Below are positions 54,869 to 64,000 of a stretch of DNA of 64,000 bases, piece after piece. The stretch comes from Diospyros lotus (Eukaryota > Streptophyta > Magnoliopsida > Ericales > Ebenaceae): the NCBI RefSeq assembly GCF_014633365.1, contig NC_068343.1:31341307-31405306 (forward strand). Reading direction: 5' to 3'. The notes under the pieces were generated by a model, which did not search any database, was not told where the DNA came from, and worked only from the letters and a program-made list of their open reading frames with translations. The position numbers and the translations under genes were made by a program. Position 1 is the stretch's first letter. Each line of letters starts with the position of its first letter.

Positions 54869-55121
54869 TTGGTATGACTGAGCCAAGTGTTAAAAAGCCA
54901 TTCTGTAAAGGTTAAGTAGATGAGCCTACTCAAAAGCTATATAAGTAATATTGTGTTTGCCAAAATCTTCGGTGAGGAGCCGAGGTAGTGGATTAGGCTT
55001 TAAAGATGAACCACTCTAAATCATTTGTGCTGCATTTTTACTTTGTTTTATTTTTTAAAGTTTTTAAAAAAGGATGAAAAAAACTTAATTCACTCACCCT
55101 CTTAAGTTAACTATTTCAACA
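54869..55121 (+). repeat. 3' LTR of the SIRE element, final piece
   Basis: TTGGTATGACTGAGCC onward aligns with 11045-11286 of the 5' LTR (GTGTTAAAAAG, GTGTTTGCCAAAAT, TGGATTAGGCTTTAAAG). It ends CTATTTCAACA before the ATGTT target duplication. The start resembles a primer-binding site only by chance. Confidence 0.82.
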
Positions 55122-55126
55122 ATGTT

Positions 55127-56633
55127 TGGATGTTAGTAATAGTGATGGCATGGAAATTGACCACCAATTGAAATTGTAACTATTTTGCAAGATTTTGACC
55201 CTAAAGTTCATCCACATGCACATGCAAAACAAGAATGAATACCCTAAAGTTTGATCAGGATGATGTCACTCTAATGTTAAGTTAACAAATATTTTAGAGA
55301 GAACTTACGAGCGTTGAGAATTGAGTATATTATAATACCTTTGGCTCACCCTTCATGATTTTTTTATACTTTTTGTGTTGAGCTTTGTGATGAGGTTCAT
55401 GATGAGAAATAGTCAGTCTCGCCCATATTATAGAGAATTAGTTAATTCTCCTATGTTAGTGATTTGACCAATTGATTCGAAATCGGTTCCACTTCATTCA
55501 AATCCCTCGTGATTGATTGTTGAAAGAGTTTTCACCGAAGTTGGTTACCACCTTCCGGGCCCAACTAACATAAAAAGCAACCAGTAAATGTATATATTAT
55601 ACCCGTTCTTTGGACCTTTTTTGAAAAACACATAGTTTCTTCTTCAAAAATGACCTCACTAGTTGGGGAACACATGAGATATTTATCTAAACCAGTAGGT
55701 CTCTGGTTTGCTCCTCAGTCACCGATATGTCAAATTTTCAATTCCATTTGGCCCCCATTCCCAACGATCACCTACGGGGCTAGAGTCACCTCAGTCACAG
55801 ATATGTCAAATTTTCAATTCCATTTAGCCCCCATTCCCCGCGATCACCTACGAGGCTAGAGTCACCTTGGGTGGGTCATCCTAAGCTAGAAATTTGATAT
55901 GAACCCTCAAGTTATCTCTTGAATAGACTATCAAGAAGAGCGTAAATGCTTTACTGTATGGCCTAGGTATCTAGGAATGAGTGTATTCATAGGGAGGCCA
56001 AATTTGAACGTGTATGAGTGAATCCGCCAACTCGAGGCCTCTCGTGGCTATCTAATTCCCCCGCAAATGGAGTAGGGGGAATACCTGCGTTTTGTCAAGA
56101 GCACCTTAAATGAAGATGCGGAGCTTGGGGAAAATTAAAAGGATATCTAGTACTTCACAAACACGATGTAGTTGAAGTAGTCATGTTAAATATCGAATAT
56201 GACCATTAATACAATTCATTATTTCATAATACCAAGTTGATTATGTAGTCAATAATGATAAACTTTAGCACCTGATCTCATTTTAATACCTCCACCAAAC
56301 ATATGTTGGATATATCGTAGTAGTCGTAGATCTTTAATACTTTTTTTCTCAGTAAGAAGAAGGGGAATATAGTAGTGCCTTTCTTTCTAAACCCAACAAT
56401 TTAGCTACTTGCATATGTATATGATAAAGGTCGTGATGAACACAAGACATATAAAGTTTTCTTGGGAAGTTCAATCACAAAGGGAAGACTTTGACTATGT
56501 GCTGGCACTAGCCCTGGGCATGGATTCTTCTTTGATTGAAGGAACATGACAGAAGAGAACTAGAACCATATCCTTCACACATTCACTTACTAGAAGAAAA
56601 GAAGTCATTTTCTGCTTACCATGGGACTGCTTA
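55127..56633. other. Unassigned flank with a 76-bp tandem duplication
   Basis: The right flank of the SIRE insertion. A 76-bp unit at 55715-55790 (TCAGTCACCGATATG...GAGTCACC) is repeated at 55791-55866 with about six changes. No coding region, RNA gene or element boundary is recognised in the rest. Confidence 0.55.
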
Positions 56634-57311
56634 TGTAATACCCCAAGAGCCTAGAAAAGAGTAGTATATATCGAGGATAAGTAAGGAATGAAACAACACC
56701 AGTTGGATACCTTTTGGGCTGAATATAGGTAAAGAATTCCTGAGTTAAGCATTCTTGAGCTAGGGTAGCTCAAGGATGGGTGACCCCCTGGGAAGTTCCC
56801 GTAGGCCCATCAGGGTAAGTTGTCTCGATCCTTCCTATCGCTCAATGCGGGATGTTACAGGTGGTATCAGAGCCGACCCTTGGAGAAGGCAGTCCGATGA
56901 GGGCGGGGAGTGGCGTTGGGGTGTGAGGGCCCGAACAAGGAACGACTCCCGGCAGGCTTCTGGGATGGCAACCTCCAAGGGGGAGAAGATTTGGGACCAA
57001 TTGTAAGGTCACATGACAAGAATGTCATGTGCTCAAAGGGGGGAGAATGTAATATCCCAAGAGCCCACAGAAGGGTAGTATATATTGAGAATAAATAAGG
57101 AAGGAAATAATACCAGCTGGATACCTTTTGGACTAAATATAGGCAAAGAACTCTTGGGTTAAGCGTGCTTGAGCTGGGGTAGCTCAAGGATGAGGACCCC
57201 CTGGGAAGTTCGCGTAGGCTCATCAGGATAAGTTGTTCCGATTTTCCTATTGCTCGATGTGGGATGTTACAGGTGGTATTAGAGTCGACCCTTGGAGAAG
57301 GCGGTCAGATA
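56634..57311 (+). mobile_element. Cassandra TRIM, second copy, with extra partial internal domain
   Basis: LTRs 56634-56859 and 57048-57271 both start TGTAATA and end GATGTTACA. The primer-binding site TGGTATCAGAGCC follows LTR 1 and a purine tract precedes LTR 2. After LTR 2 a second, mutated primer-binding site (TGGTATTAGAG, 57274) and about 30 bp of internal sequence follow before homology stops near 57311. 5S-like blocks lie about 56745-56805 and 57150-57210. No target duplication is found. Confidence 0.85.
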
Positions 57312-57345
57312 TGTGTAACGATTATGTGTGTGGTGAGTACGGAAG

Positions 57346-58895
57346 TAATAATATTGAAAAACTTGTTAGTTTAAGAGGGGGTGAATTGAACTCACCTAAA
57401 ACTTTGACTTTAAAAAGAAAACAACAATTAATGAACCAAACAATAAACAAATAAATAAATGCAAGAGAGTGAAAAACATAGTGTACAATGATATATAGTG
57501 GTTTAACCCTAACTACCAATGTCCACTACCTTGACCTCTTGTCAAGGATTTTCAAACTTACTATCGAATGGCTTTTTATGAGAGACAAGCATTATCCTCC
57601 TTACAATTGTAGCTTTTAACGGGTTTAACAAAACCACACTTTGCTTTTTCAAAAGATCAAACAATAGCCTTTACAATACTTTTTATTCTTAGGCTAAAGC
57701 AATAATCGTTACACATATCTCATAGTATAAAAAAGAATAATTTTTGAGATGGATCTCTCAACTCTAGGTGTTCTTTCAAAGGTAGAAATATAAATACAAC
57801 ATTGTTGAGAAACACACTAGGATAATACGAAGGTTAGGATGAAGGAGATGAAAATAACAACGCTGTGTGTTCTTTCTTGCAAAGAATATTTTTAGGCATA
57901 GAAACTCTCACTCTTTTTGCATTTTTTATTTCATTTTTAGTCTAGTTGTCTGTTTTTTGAGGTCCACCCTTTATATATACATCTTGGCTTGTGTTTGAAA
58001 TCATAGTCAGCATATAGTACTTTTCTACTATCAACAGATACATTCCATTTCTACAATAAGTTAGGTTAGATCAAGAAATCATAGGCAAAATAGGTAAAAT
58101 TTGCAATGTAATATCATGGATAAAGATGTTCTGAAATAGTTAATAAATTAGGTTAATATTAACTGAACTTTTAGACAACACTGGTTGCGGTCCAACGGCT
58201 AGAAATTTCAAATTTTAAGTTTTGTGAGCTGCCTTACTTGAGTAATGTCAGAGGGTTACTCGAGTAATGTTTTGAACAAAATTTGAATTTCAAGTTTGGA
58301 GCCAAGGTTACTCGAGTAATGTATTAAGGTTACTCAAATAAGATTTTAAACATATTTCAGTTTTTTTCAAGTTACTCGAGTAATATAAACTTTTGAGTAA
58401 GATTTCAAACCTCTCTGTTTCTTTACAATGATTAATATTTTGAAGTCCTTAGTTTCTCTACAAGTTACTCAAGAATGTATAACATTACTCGATTAATATT
58501 TTGAAGCCCTAGGTTTCTTTATAGGTTACTCGAGTAAAATACAACATTGCTATATTAACTTCTTCTTGATAGTTTATAACCTTAATTTCTTAATGTAATT
58601 ACTTGAGTAATGCATTTTGATACTCAAGTAATGTCCTCAAATTGAAGGATAAACTAAGTTTTTATAGACAATACTTGATTGACACATGTTCAATCACTTG
58701 ATACTTTTATTGTTTCATTCAATTGTCCATCGATACTTATTTTAACATACTTCAAGTTTTGTATATAATCCATTTTGTCATTAAACTATAAGAATCTAAA
58801 AACATTTATTTATGTATAGCGGATATTATGTGAAAAGTCTTTTAGACACGTAACATGAGTTTTGTTAAGTATCAAAATCAAACTATTGAGAATCA
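57346..58895 (-). repeat. Reverse-oriented SIRE-type LTR
   Basis: The plus strand begins TTGAAAAACTTGTTAG...GAGGGGGTGAATTGAAC, the inverse of a SIRE-type LTR end. The other edge, inverted, reads TGATTCTCAATAGTTTG, a typical LTR start. It contains ACTCGAGTAAT palindromes (58240-58660). No internal domain, so it may be a solo LTR. Edges approximate. Confidence 0.5.
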
Positions 58896-58973
58896 TGCAA
58901 TGGATTCAACACCCTAAGTTCAGAAATGATTTAAATTGGGATTGCTAGATAAACGTGGAATATTTAGTTCCAA

Positions 58974-59276
58974 TGTTGAGAAATTTTTTGTTTTAATTTA
59001 ATGAGAATATTAATAAATTTAGTTAAAAGATGATGACCAAAACAATTATGAATGATATGTAAAGTAATAGAGTTAATTAAGTTATTAATCGAGTACTTCA
59101 GTCCAATCAAGTCAAGAAATGGCTTTTGTTAATCGAGTAATTCAATTATTAGAAAAACTTAAGTAAAATTTTCAAGTTTAAGTTAATCGATTGCAATTAT
59201 TTTCTAATCAAATAGTTCTTGGTCAATCATAGAAGCAATTGATTACAAATATAAACTTAATTGAGTAAAGATGTAA
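58974..59276 (+). repeat. SIRE-type LTR, first piece
   Basis: Starts TGTTGAGAAATTTTTTG and aligns with the beginning of the LTRs at 9817 and 21598. It carries AATCGAGTAA words and is interrupted at 59276. Confidence 0.7.
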
Positions 59277-62200
59277 TGTAACGATCCTATAGTGGGTTTG
59301 TGTAAGATAAATGGGGATAAGATATTTATTTTATTTGAGTAAGAATTGTGAGGAATTATACATGGTATTTTCAGGTGTTGTGGAAAGGAAATGGAAATGT
59401 GAAAAAGTCAAAGGTTTGATTTAAGAGGAAGTGGGACCCACACTTATTTGCAAGGTATGTGTATGGCTAGTATTTGAAAAGTTTATGGTATTTAATTCAA
59501 GCCAAGCTAATATTTGCATATAAGCATTTTCCATTTAAGTCATTATGCATTAAGGGCATATTGGTAATTATGGAGATATGTGGACATATATATGTGTGTG
59601 GAGGGCTTGTTTTGCATTGAATTAAAAAGACAAATTGAAGAAAGGGGAGAGAATCGATTGGGAGAGCAAAGGGGAGAGGTAGGGCTCACTTTCTTCTTCT
59701 TCTCTTCTTTAAATTCTTGGTGTTTCAAGTGGAGTTTGTTTAAGAAGAAGTGGCTTTATCTTTCTCTTCTCATTCTCTTGCTTGTTTCTTAGTTTTGGGG
59801 GTGGATTGAAGTGATTCTCTTCAAGTGGAATCCTAAAGGAAAAGCTTCTAAAGGCAAGCTCTACTCCTCCTAAACTCTTCTACACTCTTTGATCTTGGTT
59901 TTTTTGAGGATTTGAGTTGAATATCTCCATGCTTTGCAAAGTCACGCCCATGTTGATACTTATGTAGAAATGATTGTAAATATCCCTCAACCCTTGATTG
60001 CTTTCCTTGAAGTGTTTTGGAATTTCAAGTAGGGTTTCTTCCACTCTATAATCCATAGGAAATGTGGTGTTATTTGGAAGGGTGTGGATTATGTGGTTGT
60101 TTTTGGGTGTTGGCTTGCATTTTGGTATGATTCAAGGGTATTTTCCTTGCTGTCAGTCGACAGATGGTAAGGTATATGTCGACAATTTGCATAAATTGTC
60201 GAAAGATGGTCTTAAACTGTCGATAATTCCTCCCCATTTTTCTTGGCAGCTTGGGCATGCTTCATTAAATTAGGCATAACTTTTAGTAGAAAATTTCGAT
60301 TGACGAACCATTTGAAGTGTTGTAAACTAGACTCAATAGGCTTCGTTTTGGTGTAGAATTCAACTCATTTGGTCAACATTTGAGCGGTCTATTATTGTGA
60401 TATTTGAAGGGTTTGGTTTTCCCTTCTATTTGTTTTGGAATGAAGCTAGATTGTTGTGGCCAAGAATATTTGTATATGTTCCTTATATTTCCAGTACATG
60501 GTCAGTTCATATGTATGCAATAGCTTGGGATATGCATTGGGGGTTTAATGTGATTTGAGTGCTTGTCACACGATCATGATATATATTTATTAGTTGTTAA
60601 GTACGAGCATTTGCATTTGGTGTGTTTTTTACTAGTTGGGCGAGACTTGGTGGGATGCTTAGCTTATGGGGGCTTTGTATCCTGTCCAGTCTACTACGCC
60701 ACCCCTTATTTGTTGCATTTGCACGAGTCATGGTGTAACACCCAGGATTTTTATAAGAGTGATCTCTTTTAAAGAAGAATGCGATGGATTCAGGATTCAA
60801 GAAGAAACAGGTAGATTTCGGGCAAAATATGGAATGTTTTGAAGATTTTGGGCAAAAGCGTAATTTCTCAAAAATAATTGGAGGCCATTTTGCAGTCAAG
60901 AATGGTACCCAAAAGAGGAAGGAGCATGGTAATAATTCTTAGAAAAAGGAGAATAGCGTTTTGAGGGCCAAAATGAGATTTCCAAAAGTTACAAAGGGTA
61001 AAAGTGTAATTTATGGAAACTGTGGGCCAAAACGTTAAAACCAAAGCTTAGTAATCATGAAATTATCAAAATATCAACAATTGGCCAATAAAGAATGGCC
61101 AAGTGTCCCCTAAGTTGTTGAAATTTGATTAGTTAGAAGATTTTATAAATTAAGCCTTTGAGTTAAGGCATTTGGGTAAGATCGGGCCAAATTTTATGGG
61201 TTTGAGAGGTTTCTAAGAGAGAAGTGAGAGAGGTAAATCTATTCTTGAGAGAGAGGGAGAAAATTTGCAAGTAAAAATGGAGGAAATCGGTGAAGAAACG
61301 AAGGAGTTATGAGCTTTGACGTGAAATCGAAGCATCGCCGGAATCTGAGCCTGAATTGTTGAAAAACAGTGAGATAAGTTTCGTTTAATTTGATAATCTT
61401 GTAGACGGAAGAAAGAAGGAGGTGTAGGAAAAAACAGAGGCCGAATCGGAGTTAAAACGAAGGAGAAAAGCTCAATAAACTAGGCTGCAGCGCACCTGCG
61501 CCGGAGAAGACATAGCGCGTGTAACACACGTGCTGCTGCTGGCCGAGAGTGGGGCCGCGTGGGACTCCTTCTAGGGGAGCGTGAGGGCGGGTGTGGGGTC
61601 ATTTTTGCCTGAAATTTTTACCACTTATTCCTTTTTTTATTCCCTATAATTCTGTATAAAAATATTTAACTTTGGTTTTATGAAATCTTACATTTTGTGC
61701 AGAACAACTTAACCGACGATCATAAATAGTGCCGAGTCAGGTAAACTTGGTGGGTAACTCCTCCTCTTTGAACTCTTACATCTCTTAAATGTTGTACTTT
61801 CATTTGGGTGGTTTGCACATCATTTAATACCATTGGTTCGTATTTTTATACACATGGACATGCATCACTACATTCATGGCTAGTGGCATTGAAATGGTTG
61901 CATCATGTACGTGGTCTAGGACCACACCATCCCAAGTTAGGGAATGGCTATGATTTTATGATTGCATGATGGCCAACGGGGGTGATTGCAACGCCCTGGC
62001 GTCACTACCATCGTTATTCACGACATTTTGCACAATGCATTTGCACGCACCTTCCAATACTGAGTTATCCACTTAGATATCGCTATCTAACTTGGGTGTT
62101 TCATACCCCTGGAACATTCAACATTCCAGGTACAATAAGTGTTTCAGGTACTCGAGAGAAAGCAAAGACAAAGAGGAAACGGCTACCTAATATTTATTTT

Positions 62201-63774
62201 ATTCTGTTTACATTACAACAAATCAAGTTGTTGTAATCAAACTACTAAATGATCATTTATCTATTACCAATTTCCATTCAGATATCTTGTGAAATCAACT
62301 ATTTTTATAGAGATACTAAGTGTTGAAGCATGGTAAGATTTAAAGCTAATCTTGTGGTATATTTATGTACCTATTCGCATTCCAAAGAAAGGCAATATAC
62401 TCAGAACCATTTGTATTAAATACTGTTTTGTTCTTAAATTTGGAATTCATATCTACCACCATACCATGTACGTATTACTTTCTTGATTCAAATCCCTAAA
62501 AGAATATCCTTCACACTTCTAATTCAAGTCCTTTAAAGAATATCCTTGAAATCACCACCTATGAGAGACTCATAGTTCATTATGTTATACGTGGGGCACT
62601 TACACACTAAACAACCAAATAAACAAACATGTGCTCTCAGAAAGCAAAACCCTTCTTCATTACATCATTTGACTACTTGAATACGTAAAACGTGGAATCA
62701 CAAGAAAGACCAAGGCTTAGATAGCAATGTTTTTTTCTTAAAGGTTACAAGTTTATATCTCTTATTTATCTAATATCTTCCTAACATGCTTCTCCAAACT
62801 TGGAATTTAATGACATTGAAATACCATAAGAAAATGAGATAAACATTAATGAGTTAATTAACACCTCTTAACTTTTAATTTTGAAACCAACACGTAAAAA
62901 TCAATCCTGGGATTAGCGGGGCGTTACACATGGTGCAAGTTCTGAGATACAATTGTACGGTGTTGGGTTTTCTGAACCAATTTATTTAGGGACACCTCAA
63001 CATGCCCAATTTTTATCTTAAACGCTATGCGTGCCAACGGGTGTGGTAGCTCCCACCCGAGCGAGCTTCAGCTCGTAGTACAAGTACAGTTTGCCTTCAG
63101 GGCAGTAGCAGATTTGTGATAAGGACTTGGGTGCTAATGCATTCCTTATTTGGGCCCCAAGATCTAGTATGTGTGCATTGTTACTTATATAGTTGGTACA
63201 TGTATCAGTTTATGAGATTACATGGCATGTTATGCATGAGTTTCAATTTACTATGCACGTGAGGTACATGTTTACTTCTAGCACCTATTCTATCCGTCTT
63301 TCCTTTCTTTATGGGCTTGCTGAGTCATTTGGAATCACCTTGTTTTCCCTTCATTCCAGGTAGAGGCAAGGACTTGATTGGGGGGAGGTTAATAGTTCCC
63401 GACTTCTTGGTTAGGCGGTGTACAGGGCCATGCAAACCTAACAGTTGTCAGCCTAGGGTTTTTTTTTTGTGCATTTTATCGCTTTCGGACTGTATTTTTC
63501 TTCAATTTATCTAGGTCTGTATAGATTGTATTTATTTTTTAGCCAGTGTGCCAGTGTTGTATGTTATGCATGCATGGCCTATGAAAGCCTAGAGATTAGT
63601 TGTTGTATAGTAGGTTGAGATTTTGATATACATGCCAGGATGACAAGTTTCCTTTATTAGTTTTCTCTTGATATTTATCAGTGGCATGCATGAGAAGTTC
63701 TTCTAGATCAGGTTGTCTCTATTTTAGTAGGACACTCGCTTTGGTTCTTCAAGGACCTGAGTGGGGGCCTTACA
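59277..63774 (+). mobile_element. Gypsy-type solo LTR split by another solo LTR
   Basis: The ends TGTAACGATCC and GGGCCTTACA are flanked by TGTAA and TGTAG (one mismatch; 59272-59276 and 63775-63779). Its own sequence is 59277-60733 plus 62934-63774, about 2.3 kb, with no gag or pol. The layout (TATA-less upstream part, CT-rich leader, CATTCCAGGTAGAGGCAAGG block) resembles chromovirus LTRs. Confidence 0.72.
60734..62928 (+). mobile_element. Gypsy-type solo LTR (inner)
   Basis: 2195 bp from TGTAACACCCAGG to GGGGCGTTACA, flanked by CATGG on both sides (60729-60733 and 62929-62933). No coding region. It has a GC-rich part near 61490-61600 and the CATTCCAGGTAC block typical of these LTRs. Confidence 0.82.
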
Positions 63775-63779
63775 TGTAG

Positions 63780-64000
63780 TGTACTCAACTAAATAAGAAT
63801 TTGTATTCGAGTCAAACGTAATCGAGTAATCAATTTTTTGTAATTGCATATTAATCCATCTATACTCGATTGAATAACTTTTGTAACCAAGTAAATAACC
63901 TTAGGAATTTCTGTCAGTCTCTGGATGCTTTTTGTACTCGAGATGTTAAAATTGTAATCGAATAATATATGATAAGTACTTGAGTAAATCATTTTTGTAA
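63780..64000 (+). repeat. SIRE-type LTR, second piece (runs off the window)
   Basis: Resumes the LTR interrupted at 59276, with GTAATCGAGTAATC, TACTCGATTG and TACTCGAG words. Continues beyond the window. Confidence 0.65.

Larger units (their letters stand above)
9817..55121 (+). mobile_element. SIRE-type Ty1/copia retrotransposon split by nested insertions
   Basis: The two LTRs begin alike (AAATTTGTGTTTTGATTTAA) and end CTATTTCAACA or close to it. The 5-bp duplication ATGTT flanks the whole at 9812-9816 and 55122-55126. The domain order gag, protease remnant, integrase, RT, RNase H is that of Ty1/copia. A coiled-coil gag C-terminus and an env-like region after RNase H point to the SIRE/Maximus group. 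Excluding insertions the element is about 8.9 kb. Interrupting blocks are 14702-15343, 17079-20853 and 22854-54868. The many stops show it is dead. The 5' LTR tip reads TC, not TG. Confidence 0.8.

Noticed and set aside
54869..54884. Primer-binding site after the copia-type LTR at 54868
   Set aside because: TTGGTATGACTGAGCC aligns with the matching point of the SIRE 5' LTR (near 11045), so it is LTR sequence and only resembles a primer site.

Overview
This is angiosperm nuclear DNA, probably from a eudicot, taken from a transposon-dense intergenic region. No intact host gene is visible. Nearly every base between about 9.8 and 55.1 kb belongs to LTR retrotransposons inserted into one another. 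The species cannot be named from the sequence.

Layout. 1-2292 is the 3' end of a Tat-lineage Ty3/gypsy element, with an antisense extra ORF and a 3' LTR. 2562-8456 is a Mutator-type DNA element with perfect 14-bp terminal tips and a perfect 9-bp target duplication. It carries four broken copies, in alternating orientation, of a captured LOB-domain (LBD/AS2-type) transcription-factor gene with its intron. 8539-8812 is a probable SINE.

9817-55121 is one SIRE-type Ty1/copia element (TSD ATGTT) with decayed gag, integrase, RT, RNase H and env-like regions. It has been split by three insertions. (i) A Cassandra TRIM carrying 5S-rRNA-like LTRs sits in the RT at 14702-15343 (TSD ACTAA). (ii) A reverse-oriented non-autonomous LTR element with an unfamiliar 484-codon reading frame lies at 17079-20853 (TSD GGTAA). 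(iii) A stack of insertions occupies its 3' LTR at 22854-54868.

Inside that stack are a copia-type LTR region, then a reverse solo LTR, then a chromodomain Ty3/gypsy element at 23100-52137 (TSD ACTAT). The gypsy element's 5' LTR holds a chimeric four-LTR element at 23401-28070. Its leader holds a solo LTR at 30226-32791 (TSD GGAAA). Its 3' LTR holds a solo LTR at 39067-50605 (TSD CTAGT), which is itself split by another gypsy element at 39676-49492 (TSD GCCAT). That innermost element contains a second, intronless LBD-like pseudogene at 45031-45600.

55127-64000 holds low-copy-looking sequence with a 76-bp duplication, a tandem-like Cassandra copy, a reverse SIRE-type LTR, and a SIRE-type LTR split by nested gypsy solo LTRs (59277-63774 and 60734-62928).

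How the parts relate: almost nothing here is likely to be functional protein. The informative content is structural. It includes target-site duplications that give the order of insertion, two independent captures of LBD-like genes by different element classes, a palindromic Pack-MULE whose two central spacers are inverted relative to each other, and LTRs with dense short palindromic motif arrays.
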